Shown here: positions 29,073-38,631 of the stretch, one piece after another
Layout of the letters: the number at the start of each line of letters is the position of its first letter
How positions within the stretch are numbered: position 1 is the stretch's first letter
DNA from: Paraburkholderia sp. UYCP14C
GTDB lineage: Bacteria > Pseudomonadota > Gammaproteobacteria > Burkholderiales > Burkholderiaceae
DNA: 64,000 nucleotides
Assembly: GCF_004197395.1 (NCBI RefSeq)
Contig: NZ_SELS01000039.1
Location: 1 to 64,000 of the forward strand
Reading direction: 5' to 3'
Program-made: the position numbers and the translations under genes
The notes under the pieces: generated by a model
What the model was told of the DNA's origin: nothing
The model's input: the letters and a program-made list of their open reading frames with translations, nothing else
The model's database searches: none

Positions 29073-29993
29073 ATGGAAACGCTTGGCGGAGTGCGTCTCG
29101 CTCAACTCTTCACTGAACGGCAAAACGAATTGGCGGGCGAGTGGGTCGCGCAGCAATTCGCCATTGCATCGCGGCGCGGCGGCGTCAGCGAAGCACAACT
29201 GCGCAGCCAGTTCACGCAGTTCGTCTCACAGATCAGCGCGGCGCTGAGCGCGTCGGATCGCGTCGATTTCCGCGCGTCCTCCTGGGATGAAGTGCGCAGC
29301 CTGCTGTCCGAGGTGTCGGCGCAGCGCGCGCGGCTAGGGTTCACGCCTGTCGAAACCGCGATGTTCGTGTTTTCGCTGAAAGAGCCCCTGTTTTCGCGCT
29401 TGCGGGAAGATATGGCGGCCGAGCCCGTCAAGCTCGCCGAACTCACGTGGACCATCAGCACGCTGCTCGACTCGCTCGGCCTCTTCACGACCGAAGTGTT
29501 TCAGACGAGCCGCGAACAGGTGATCGCGCGTCAGCAACAGGAACTGCTCGAACTGTCGACGCCGGTCGTGCAGCTGTGGGAAGGCATCCTCGCGTTGCCG
29601 CTGATCGGCACGCTCGATTCGTCGCGCACTCAGGTCGTGATGGAGAGCCTGCTGCAGAAGATCGTCGAAACCGGCGCGTCGATTGCGATCATCGACATCA
29701 CCGGCGTGCCTACCGTCGACACGCTGGTCGCGCAACATCTGCTGAAGACCGTGGCCGCCGCGCGCCTGATGGGCGCTGACTGCGTGATCAGCGGAATCCG
29801 TCCGCAGATTGCGCAGACCATCGTGCACCTTGGCGTGAATCTGTCGAACGTGATCACGAAGGCAACGCTCGCCGACGCGTTCGTGATCGCGTTGCAACGC
29901 ACCGGCAAGTCGATGTCGGGCGTCGTCGCGCGCGCGGACCGGCAGGGCGCGACGCACGCGAGCCCGGGCGCCCACCCATACGCCGGCGATTGA
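29073..29993 (+). CDS. rsbR: RsbR-type stressosome scaffold (RsbR N-domain + STAS)
   Basis: 306-residue protein. The N-terminal half is a helical globin-like RsbR sensor domain, and a STAS domain occupies about residues 165-280. The phosphorylation region is clear: VIDITGVPTVDTLVAQHL-like, with T217 (and T214) matching the RsbT-phosphorylated threonine region of Bacillus RsbRA. It heads a tight operon with RsbS and RsbT, as in stressosomes, where RsbR and RsbS form the shell and the N-domain senses the signal. Confidence 0.87.
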   Translation: METLGGVRLAQLFTERQNELAGEWVAQQFAIASRRGGVSEAQLRSQFTQFVSQISAALSASDRVDFRASSWDEVRSLLSEVSAQRARLGFTPVETAMFVFSLKEPLFSRLREDMAAEPVKLAELTWTISTLLDSLGLFTTEVFQTSREQVIARQQQELLELSTPVVQLWEGILALPLIGTLDSSRTQVVMESLLQKIVETGASIAIIDITGVPTVDTLVAQHLLKTVAAARLMGADCVISGIRPQIAQTIVHLGVNLSNVITKATLADAFVIALQRTGKSMSGVVARADRQGATHASPGAHPYAGD

Positions 29994-30028
29994 CGCCGGC
30001 TCTCACGCATCTCAAACGGATTCCCGCG

Positions 30029-30388
30029 ATGGAACGCATTCCCATTTTGCGAATGGGCAAATATCTGCTGGTGACGATTCAGGTCGACATGCACGACGGT
30101 CTCGCGATGACGCTGCAGGACGATTTGACGAGCCGCATCGTCAAGGACCGCGCGAAGGGCGTGCTGATCGATATCTCGTCGCTCGACGTGGTCGATTCGT
30201 TCATCGGCCGGATGATCGGCGAGACCGCCGCGATGGCGCGTGTGCTCGACGCTGAGACGGTGGTGGTCGGCATGCAGCCGTCGGTGGCGATCACGCTCGT
30301 CGAACTCGGCCTCGCGCTGCCCGGGGTGCGTACCGCACTCAACGTTGAGAAGGGCATGGCGCTGCTCGCCGGCACGGACGCGTCTTGA
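30029..30388 (+). CDS. rsbS: RsbS-type STAS antagonist protein
   Basis: 119-residue single STAS domain closely resembling Bacillus RsbS: IPILRMGKYLLVTIQVDMHDG, DISSLDVVDSFIGRMIGETAAMA, GMQPSVAITLVELG. S57 in VVDSF corresponds to the phosphorylated Ser59. The ATG at 30029 fits the family. A TTG at 29990 overlapping the rsbR stop is the other candidate and would add 13 residues. It should sequester RsbT until phosphorylated. Confidence 0.9.
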   Translation: MERIPILRMGKYLLVTIQVDMHDGLAMTLQDDLTSRIVKDRAKGVLIDISSLDVVDSFIGRMIGETAAMARVLDAETVVVGMQPSVAITLVELGLALPGVRTALNVEKGMALLAGTDAS

Positions 30389-30429
30389 GCGCGTTTCGTG
30401 ATGAGCGGCTTGTGAGCGCGCCTCCTGCC

Positions 30430-30870
30430 ATGACGAGTCCCGGCTCCCCGAACCTGATCGACGGCCAGCCGCCCGACGAGGCGCTGCCGATCCGCTCGGA
30501 CGAGCAGATCGTGCGGCTGCGGCGCTACGTGCGCGAAAAGGCGGTGGCGCTCGGGCTGTCGTTGATCGATCAGACCAAGTTCGTCACGGCGGCGAGCGAG
30601 CTCGCACGCAACACGCTGACGTATGGTCGCGGCGGCGACGTCTACTTCTACACAGTGCAACGCAATGGCCGAACCGGTCTGCGGCTCGACTTCATCGACC
30701 ATGGTCCGGGAATTGCTGACATCCAGCAGGCGCTGACCGACGGTTTCACCAGCGGCAACGGGCTGGGCCTCGGTCTTGGCGGCGCCAGGCGGCTTTGTGA
30801 CGAGTTTGAAATCCGCTCGGCGCCCGGTGAGGGCACGCACATTTCAATTACCAAATGGAAGCCGTTCTGA
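30430..30870 (+). CDS. rsbT: RsbT-type serine/threonine (anti-sigma-like) kinase
   Basis: 146-residue GHKL kinase with a single HATPase domain: N-box ASELARNTLTYG, G1 box DFIDHGPGIAD, G2 region GNGLGLGLGGARRL, then GTHISITKW. This is the RsbT pattern (switch kinase of RsbR and RsbS). The start is uncertain; ATG 30430 and GTG 30412 are both possible. Its 3' end overlaps the next gene by 16 bases in another frame, so the two are translationally linked. Confidence 0.88.
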   Translation: MTSPGSPNLIDGQPPDEALPIRSDEQIVRLRRYVREKAVALGLSLIDQTKFVTAASELARNTLTYGRGGDVYFYTVQRNGRTGLRLDFIDHGPGIADIQQALTDGFTSGNGLGLGLGGARRLCDEFEIRSAPGEGTHISITKWKPF

Positions 30871-31949
30871 ATCAATCGGGCGCGACGCAACAACGCTTCG
30901 AAATAGCCGACCCCAGCCAGATCTCGTTCGCGCGTCGCGGGATCGGCGACATCGCGCAGCGCGCGGGCTGCAGCGAGACGATGATCGGCAAGCTCGCGAT
31001 CATCGTCACCGAATGCGCGACCAACCAGCTCAAGCATGCGCAGCGCGGCGAACTGCTCGCGCGGGTATTGCACGAGGTGGTGCCGCGTGGTTCGCGTGCG
31101 CGCAGCGGAGTCGAAGTGCTGGCTATCGACAACGGTCCCGGGATCCGCGACCTGCAAGCGTGCTTCGTCGATGGCTTTACCACGGCTGGCAGTCCCGGCA
31201 ACGGCATGGGCGCGATCCAGCGCCTCGCCGACGAGCTCGACGTGTGGAGCGCACCGGACCTCGGCACGCTGCTGCGCATCGTGATGTGGGCCGATGGGGT
31301 GACGGGCGCGATCGCTCATGACGCGCCGATCGAATACGGCGCGATCAATCTGCCGCTGCAAGGCGAGACCTTGAGCGGCGACGCGTGGTCATGCGGCTAC
31401 GCGGACGGCGAATTCACCGCGATCGTCGCCGATGGGCTCGGCCACGGCACGCTCGCGCACGAGGCCGCGCGCGCCGCGGTCGAAACGTTCGCGCAGCTCG
31501 GGCCGTCGAGTCTCGATCAGATCGTGGTGGCCTCGCACGATGCGTTGCGCGCGACTCGCGGCGCCGCACTCGGCGTCGCGCGCATTCCGGCGCAAGCACC
31601 CAGCGAACCAATCAACCACGAGCCACCCGCGGCCGCGCGGTTTTGCGGAATCGGCAACATCGCCGCGAGCGTGTGGACGCCGCACGGTCATCGTCATCTG
31701 GTGTCGCACGCGGGCATTGTCGGGCATCAGATGCACAAGGCACAGACGTTCCAGGTCGACTGGCCGCACGACGCGCTGTTGATCCTGCATTCGGATGGAC
31801 TCGCGACGCGTTGGGATCTGAGCCGCTATCCGGGGCTGACGCTGCGTCATCCTGCGCTGATCGCGGCCGCGCTGTACCGCGATTTCGCGCGCGGGCGCGA
31901 CGATCTGACGGTGTTCGTCGCACGCGCGCATCGCAAGGAGAGCGCATGA
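30855..31949 (+). CDS. GHKL-ATPase + PP2C/SpoIIE-like phosphatase fusion (RsbT-RsbX-like)
   Basis: 364 residues in two domains. Residues about 12-143 form an RsbT-like ATPase domain (ECATNQLKHA N-box, AIDNGPGI, GSPGNGMGAIQRLADEL). Residues about 150-360 form a small PP2C-like phosphatase (VADGLGHGTLAHEAARAAV, LILHSDGLATRWD, DDLTVFVARA) resembling RsbX, which resets the stressosome. The fusion puts kinase-like and phosphatase modules in one protein. It overlaps its upstream neighbour by 16 nt and its downstream neighbour by 4 nt. Confidence 0.85.
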   Translation: MEAVLNQSGATQQRFEIADPSQISFARRGIGDIAQRAGCSETMIGKLAIIVTECATNQLKHAQRGELLARVLHEVVPRGSRARSGVEVLAIDNGPGIRDLQACFVDGFTTAGSPGNGMGAIQRLADELDVWSAPDLGTLLRIVMWADGVTGAIAHDAPIEYGAINLPLQGETLSGDAWSCGYADGEFTAIVADGLGHGTLAHEAARAAVETFAQLGPSSLDQIVVASHDALRATRGAALGVARIPAQAPSEPINHEPPAAARFCGIGNIAASVWTPHGHRHLVSHAGIVGHQMHKAQTFQVDWPHDALLILHSDGLATRWDLSRYPGLTLRHPALIAAALYRDFARGRDDLTVFVARAHRKESA

Positions 31950-33409
31950 CGACCGCTCCGCTGCACACGATGCCGCTCGACGGCGAACTCGCGACCGTCG
32001 CCGCGCGCCGCGTCGCGCGCGAATTCGGCGAGACGTTCGGCTTCGCGATGCAGGACCGCACGCGCATCGCGACCTCGGTGCTCGAAGTGGCGCGCACGGT
32101 ACTGGCGGCGACGCGTGCCGGGCGCGTCGAGTTTCTGGTGGACGGGGCGGCTCAACCGCAGGCGCTGCTGATCCGTTTCGTCGCGCCCGCCACGCCGCTC
32201 GCGCGGTTTACCGCGCCGCCGGCGTCGAGCCTCGAAGCGCCGGCCGCGCTCGGCGTGCTGGCCGCGCAGCGTCTGATGGACGCATGCCGCTTCGACGATA
32301 GCGCCGGCGACGCGGTGCTCACGCTCGCCAAGCACCTGCCGGAACAGACGCCGCGCATATCCGCCGACGTGCTGCGCGCGCTCGCGCGGGCGCCCGCCGT
32401 GAGCGCGTCGCTGAGTGCCGAAGCGCAGGTCGAGGAAGTGCAGCGGCAGAATCGCGAACTCGCCGCCGCGCTCGCCGATCTGCAGGAGCGCAACGAAGAA
32501 CTCGTGCGGCTCACACGCGAACTCGAGGACACCAATCGAGGCGTGGTCGCGCTGTACGCGGAACTCGACGAACGCGCGGTGCATCTGCGCCGCGCCGACG
32601 AGGCGAAGTCGCGCTTCCTGTCGAATACGAGCCACGAATTCCGCTCGCCGCTGTATTCGATCCGCGCGTTGTCGAAGCTGCTGCTCGATCGCGTCGACGG
32701 CGAACTGACCGAGGAGCAGGCCAAGCAGGTGCGCTTCATCCGCAAGGCCGCGGAGGAGCTGTCCGAAACGGTCGACGACCTGCTCGACATCGCGAAGATC
32801 GAGGCCGGCAAGATCGAACTGAAGCCGGCCGAATTCGAGGTCGCCAATCTGTTCTCGGCACTGCGCGGCATGATGCGTCCGTTGTTGCCGGCGAGCGATG
32901 TCGAACTGCTGTTCGAGCCGTGCGACGAGTTGCCGACCGTCTATACCGACGAAGGCAAGGTCGCGCAGATTCTGCGCAACTTCATCTCCAATGCGCTGAA
33001 GTTCACCGAGCGTGGCGAGGTGCGCGTGAGCGCGGTCTGCGACGAAGCCAGCGGGCGGCTGACCTTTGCGGTCAGCGACACCGGCATCGGCATTGCGCCC
33101 GAGCATCAGCAGAGCGTGTTCGAGGAGTTCGAGCAAGTCGAGAATCATCTGCAGAACCAGGTGAAAGGCACGGGGCTCGGGTTGCCGCTATGCGACAAGC
33201 TGTGCAGGTTGCTGGGCGGGTCGGTCGGACTGACGAGCGAGCCCGGCAAGGGCTCGACGTTCACGGCGACGATCCCGATCCGCTTGCCGCGCGCCGCGCA
33301 GCGTTCGGCGGCCCAGTCGGCAAAGGCGAGCGATACGAACGAACCCGGGCGCGGCGTCGACGGCAGCTGCGCTGACCTTGGCAGCGCGGCCGCAGAGGGT
33401 GCGGGATGA
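31946..33409 (+). CDS. sensor histidine kinase with N-terminal GHKL-like domain
   Basis: 487 residues. An N-terminal RsbT/HATPase-like region (about 1-130) lacks the N-box asparagine (EVARTVLAATRAG) and is probably inactive. A coiled coil (about 155-215, VEEVQRQNRELAAALADLQ) leads to HisKA (SHEFRSPLYSIRAL) and a complete HATPase (NFISNALKFTE, SDTGIGIAPE, GTGLGLPL). No transmembrane helix is seen, so it is cytoplasmic and may take its signal from the stressosome proteins. ATG at 31946 has AAGGAG upstream and overlaps the previous stop (ATGA). Confidence 0.9.
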   Translation: MTTAPLHTMPLDGELATVAARRVAREFGETFGFAMQDRTRIATSVLEVARTVLAATRAGRVEFLVDGAAQPQALLIRFVAPATPLARFTAPPASSLEAPAALGVLAAQRLMDACRFDDSAGDAVLTLAKHLPEQTPRISADVLRALARAPAVSASLSAEAQVEEVQRQNRELAAALADLQERNEELVRLTRELEDTNRGVVALYAELDERAVHLRRADEAKSRFLSNTSHEFRSPLYSIRALSKLLLDRVDGELTEEQAKQVRFIRKAAEELSETVDDLLDIAKIEAGKIELKPAEFEVANLFSALRGMMRPLLPASDVELLFEPCDELPTVYTDEGKVAQILRNFISNALKFTERGEVRVSAVCDEASGRLTFAVSDTGIGIAPEHQQSVFEEFEQVENHLQNQVKGTGLGLPLCDKLCRLLGGSVGLTSEPGKGSTFTATIPIRLPRAAQRSAAQSAKASDTNEPGRGVDGSCADLGSAAAEGAG

Positions 33410-33503
33410 GCGCGCATGTACCGAAGCGCGCGACGCGCCGCGTCCGCGCACTGCATCATGAATGTCCCGCAACGCGGGCAGTCTCCTACGGATACGCCTT
33501 TTC

Positions 33504-35435
33504 ATGAGCGACGCGAACGCCAATCTGATTCTGAACGTCGACGATAACGAAGGCGCCCGCTACGCGAAAACGCGCATCCTGTCGCGCGCCGGCTTCATCG
33601 TGATCGAGGCCGGCAACGGCACAGAAGCGATCGAGCGCGCGCGCATTTCGCAGCCGGACCTCGTGCTGCTCGACGTCAATCTGCCCGATCTCAACGGCTT
33701 CGAAGTATGCCGCCGCATCAAGGCCGCGCCGGAGACCTCGGGCGTGCTCGTGATCCATACGTCGGCGGCGGCGGTGCAGAGCATCGACCGCGTACGCGGC
33801 CTCGAAGGCGGCGCGGACAGCTATCTGACCGAGCCGATCGAACCGGCCGAGCTGATCGCGCAGGTACGCGCGCTGCTGCGTGTGCGCCGCGCCGAGGGCG
33901 CGTTGCGCGAGAGCGAGGAGCGCTTCCGGCAGATGGCCGAAAACATCGACGACGTGTTCTGGATGCTCGACCCGTCGAGCGGGCAGTTGCTGTATGTGAG
34001 CCCCGCGTATCGGCGTCTGTGGGGCGATGCGGCGCACGAGCCGACGCCGAGCGCGCGCCACTGGGCCAACCACATTCATGCGGAGCACGAGGCCGCGGTC
34101 GAGGCGGCGTATCGTGCGCTCGCGACCGGTGTCGCCTACGAGATCGAATACCGGATCGTGCGCCCCGACGGCGAGATGCGCTGGGCCGTCGAGCGCGCCT
34201 TTCCGGTGCGCGACGCGCGCGGGCACATCTATCGGCTCGCCGGCATCGTCAACGATATTTCCGATCGCAAGGCCAACGAGATGATGTTGCGCGACGCCGA
34301 TCGCCACAAAGACGAGTTCCTCGCGATGCTCGCGCACGAGCTGCGCAATCCGCTCGCGCCGATCCGCAACGCGATCGAACTGCTCGACCCGAGCCGTGCG
34401 CCCTCGCAGCAAAGCTTCGAGGCTATGCGCACGGTGATCGGGCGCCAGGTCAAGCATCTGAGCCGGCTCGTCGACGATCTGCTGGACGTGGCGCGCATCA
34501 CGCAGGGCAAGATCACGCTGCGCCAGGAGATCGTCGAGCTGGCCGGCGCGCTCGAGGCCGCGATCGAAACCGTGCGGCCCGCGCTGAATCGCAAGGGCCA
34601 TACGCTCGCCACCGATCTGCCCGACGAGCCGCTGTTCGTCGTCGGCGACGGCGTGCGGATCGCGCAGGTGCTCGGCAATATCCTGTCGAACGCGGCGAAG
34701 TACACGCCGCAGCGCGGCGACATCCGCATCGAAGTCCGCGAAGCGGGCGACGACGTGCTGATCAGCGTGCGCGACAACGGCGTGGGCATCGGCGCCGACA
34801 CGATCCCGCACATCTTCGATCTGTTCGTGCAATCGGAAATCTCGATCGAACGCTCGGAAGGCGGCCTCGGCATCGGCCTGCCGCTCGCGCGCACGCTGGT
34901 CGAGCTGCACGGCGGCGGGATCGAAGCGTTCTCGGCGGGGCCGGGACGCGGCAGCGAGTTCGTCGTGCGGCTGCCGCTGACGCGGCTTGCCGACGCCGAT
35001 CAAGCGTCGACGGCCGCGCCCAAAGCCGTGCCGCATGACGGCGGCGAGGCGCTGCGCGTGCTGCTCGTCGACGACAGTGTCGACGCGGCGCTCGCGTTGT
35101 CGCTGGTGCTGCAGTCGGACGGCTATGACGTGCGCGTCGCGCACGAAGCCAACGCCGCGCTCGAGCTGGCCGCGCACTTCGAGCCGCAGATCGTGCTGCT
35201 CGACCTCGGCCTGCCCGGCATGGACGGCTTCCAGCTCGCGCAGGAGATGCGCCGCCTGCCGGCCACCGGCGACGCGCTGCTGATCGCGGTGACCGGCTAT
35301 GGCCAGGCCACCGACCGGCAGCGCTCGCGCGAGGCCGGCTTCGATCACCATCTGGTGAAGCCGGCGTCGGTCGAGGAAATCCAGAACGTGATCGCGAGCC
35401 GCTTCCCGGGCGCGCAACGTGGCGCGTCGGCTTAA
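33504..35435 (+). CDS. hybrid histidine kinase (REC-PAS-HisKA-HATPase-REC)
   Basis: 643 residues. The first receiver starts at once (LILNVDDNEGARY; phospho-Asp in LVLLDVNLPDLNG), then PAS/PAC (ESEERFRQMAENIDDVFWML), HisKA (LAHELRNPLAPIRNAI), HATPase (NILSNAAKYTP, RDNGVGIGAD, GGLGIGLPL) and a second receiver (VLLVDDSVDAA; Asp in VLLDLGLPGMDG). There is no output domain or membrane segment. It lies 94 nt after the preceding kinase. It may pass phosphate on to a distant output regulator. Confidence 0.92.
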   Translation: MSDANANLILNVDDNEGARYAKTRILSRAGFIVIEAGNGTEAIERARISQPDLVLLDVNLPDLNGFEVCRRIKAAPETSGVLVIHTSAAAVQSIDRVRGLEGGADSYLTEPIEPAELIAQVRALLRVRRAEGALRESEERFRQMAENIDDVFWMLDPSSGQLLYVSPAYRRLWGDAAHEPTPSARHWANHIHAEHEAAVEAAYRALATGVAYEIEYRIVRPDGEMRWAVERAFPVRDARGHIYRLAGIVNDISDRKANEMMLRDADRHKDEFLAMLAHELRNPLAPIRNAIELLDPSRAPSQQSFEAMRTVIGRQVKHLSRLVDDLLDVARITQGKITLRQEIVELAGALEAAIETVRPALNRKGHTLATDLPDEPLFVVGDGVRIAQVLGNILSNAAKYTPQRGDIRIEVREAGDDVLISVRDNGVGIGADTIPHIFDLFVQSEISIERSEGGLGIGLPLARTLVELHGGGIEAFSAGPGRGSEFVVRLPLTRLADADQASTAAPKAVPHDGGEALRVLLVDDSVDAALALSLVLQSDGYDVRVAHEANAALELAAHFEPQIVLLDLGLPGMDGFQLAQEMRRLPATGDALLIAVTGYGQATDRQRSREAGFDHHLVKPASVEEIQNVIASRFPGAQRGASA

Positions 35436-35667
35436 CAGCCCGTCCGCGCGGGTTGGGCGCGCCCGGACGGCCGCGCCGCGCCTCGATCGGCGTCCCGATC
35501 CCGTGCCAATCCATCAGTAAGCCGAACTATCGTGCGCCGCAGCGAAATCGCCGCGGCACGTTCCCGTGCGCTGCACGCTTTCGCACTTTCCATTACATTG
35601 CGGATGCGGCGCACCCGTTCGCGCCGGTTTCTCTCATTCAACAGCGGTGTCGGCCATCATCGAGTCC

Positions 35668-36590
<923 letters not shown>

Positions 36591-36594
<4 letters not shown>

Positions 36595-37352
36595 ACATCT
36601 ACGCAATGCGCGCGATCTACAAGTTCGAAATGGCGCGCACGTGGCGCACGCTGATGCAAAGCATCATCGCGCCGGTGATTTCCACGTCGCTGTACTTCGT
36701 CGTGTTCGGCTCGGCGATCGGCTCGCGGATCAAGGAAGTGGAGGGCATCAGCTATGGCGCGTTCATCGTGCCGGGGCTGATCATGCTGTCGCTGCTGTCG
36801 CAAAGCATCGCCAACGCGTCGTTCGGAATTTACTTTCCGCGTTTCACCGGCACGATCTACGAGCTGCTGTCGGCGCCCGTATCGTATCTGGAGATCGTCG
36901 TCAGCTATGTGGGCGCGGCGGCCACCAAGTCGATCCTGCTCGGGCTCATCATTCTGGCGACCGCCGCGCTGTTCGTGCCGCTGCAGATCATGCATCCGTT
37001 ATGGATGGTGCTGTTTCTGGTGCTGACAGCCGTCACGTTCAGTCTGCTCGGCTTCATCATCGGCATCTGGGCCGACAGCTTCGAGAAGCTGCAACTGGTG
37101 CCTCTGCTGATCGTCACGCCGCTCACGTTCCTCGGCGGCGCATTCTACTCGGTGAACATGCTGCCGCCGTTCTGGCACGCCGTCACGCTGTTCAATCCGA
37201 TCGTGTATCTGGTGAGCGGATTCCGCTGGAGCTTCTACGAGCTGGGCGACGTCGACGTCGCCCTGAGTCTCGGCATGACACTGCTGTTTCTCGCGGTGTT
37301 CCTCGTGATCGTCGGCTGGATCTTCAGGACCGGCTATCGGCTGAAAAGTTGA
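36591..37352 (+). CDS. ABC-2 type exporter permease (YadH-like)
   Basis: 253-residue permease with six hydrophobic segments. The ABC2_membrane pattern includes [35 protein letters not shown] and the late [19 protein letters not shown] with [12 protein letters not shown]. Encoded with the YadG-like ATPase by a 4-nt overlap. Together they form a minimal exporter. Confidence 0.92.
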
Positions 37353-37391
37353 TGGGCCGATACGGATCGCGCTATCGGCTGAGATGAGGAA

Positions 37392-37422
37392 AGGGCGCGG
37401 CGGCGAAAAGCCGTCGCACCCT
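37392..37422. terminator. convergent-gap hairpin
   Basis: AGGGCGCGGCGGC, loop GAAAA, GCCGTCGCACCCT gives a 13-position stem with one mismatch and one G-U pair. It lies between the ABC permease and the LuxR gene, which converge, and may terminate either. No long T-run follows on either strand. Confidence 0.5.
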
Positions 37423-37447
37423 CTTCATCGTCACGCGGCGGCGCCAA

Positions 37448-38449
37448 CTACGACAGATACGCCTGCGCGACATTGATCAACTGCACGCGATTGCGCACGT
37501 TGAACAACTGCCGCAAGCGCCGCAGATGATAGTCGACGTTATGCGGCGACAGCCCGAGGAAATACGCGATCTCCTTGTCGCGCTGCCCCTGCACGACCGC
37601 CTTCAGCACCGCATGCTGCAACTTGCTCAGCGCGACGCGCTGCTGCTGCGCGGGCGCGATGCCGATCACGCTTTTCGCGTGCGTCCAGATGAACTCGTGA
37701 ATCGAGTGCGCGAACATCAGCGTTTCCGCGACGATCGATTCGGTCATCCAGCGCGGGTTGCCGATCTCCGAGTTGAAGCACAGGCTCGCGCTCAGCTCGG
37801 GCTCGGGCAGCGGCATCTGCGTGAGAATGCCGCTTTTGCGCCCGGTCGCCTCCAGCATGTCGATCAAAGCGCCGAGCCGCTCGCTGCGCAACTGCGCGCG
37901 CGGCAGGTCGGCGCGCAGATCGGCGGTATTCCACAGAAACGGCATGCCGGTCGGCGACGCGAGCGCGACGCGGGGGTCGAGCTCGAAATAGCGCTCGCGG
38001 AAATAGCGCGTGAGCCACGCCTGCGACTCGTAGCTCGTCAACACGAACATCGTCTTGTGATGCGACGAGGTGCGCGTGGCGGTATAGCTGAACGAGTCGA
38101 AGCCCAACTGCCTGATGCGCTGACGCACGAACTCCATCCGGTCCTGCGCGCTGCCGAACCGCCCGAGCGGACTGATCAGCGGCGCGGCCCGGCGCGCCGC
38201 GGGCGACGGCGTGCCGATCTCCTCCTCGGTGAACAGAGTCAGAAAACCACTGCGCCCCGCACCGTTCGCGGCGCGAGGAGACATCTTCACTGCTTCAGCC
38301 GCGTGGGCTGAGTTCGCGGCGTGCCGCACGCCGGCCGGGTAAGCCGGTTGGGCGGATGCCGCTCTCGGGTGTGCTGCCGACGCGTGCCCGGCTTCGCCTT
38401 GCGGCGAGCCGGTCAGCCATTGCGGCAGCGTATCGCATTCATGTTCCAT
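37448..38449 (-). CDS. LuxR-type regulator with autoinducer-binding domain (LuxR solo)
   Basis: 333 residues if started at 38449. The autoinducer-binding domain (about 105-260) keeps the conserved pocket pattern: W and Y in WLTRYFRERYFELDP, DP, and PFLW. The C-terminal LuxR helix-turn-helix is GQRDKEIAYFLGLSPHNVDYHLRRL. No luxI synthase lies in the window, so it is a solo receptor here. The first ~100 residues are Ala/Pro/His-rich low complexity, unusual for the family. An internal ATG at 38284 would remove half of it. Confidence 0.85.
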   Translation of the reverse strand: MEHECDTLPQWLTGSPQGEAGHASAAHPRAASAQPAYPAGVRHAANSAHAAEAVKMSPRAANGAGRSGFLTLFTEEEIGTPSPAARRAAPLISPLGRFGSAQDRMEFVRQRIRQLGFDSFSYTATRTSSHHKTMFVLTSYESQAWLTRYFRERYFELDPRVALASPTGMPFLWNTADLRADLPRAQLRSERLGALIDMLEATGRKSGILTQMPLPEPELSASLCFNSEIGNPRWMTESIVAETLMFAHSIHEFIWTHAKSVIGIAPAQQQRVALSKLQHAVLKAVVQGQRDKEIAYFLGLSPHNVDYHLRRLRQLFNVRNRVQLINVAQAYLS

Positions 38450-38631
38450 GAAACGGTAGCTCCGGCGTTCTAAACGCGTGAAAGACGACAACCTCAATGA
38501 TTAGCGATTTCGTGAAATGTCGGTAGCCGGTTCCTTGCTATCATTTTTCTGATCTTGCGCTGACAGTGGACCGGCAATACGGGTACGGCGGCGCTTCTCC
38601 TTCCATACGGCACCTCCTTCGAAGGGATGTG

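Noticed and set aside
33486..35417. 643-residue minus-strand open frame opposite the hybrid kinase
   Set aside because: Mirror frame produced by codon bias; the plus strand shows five clear signalling domains.
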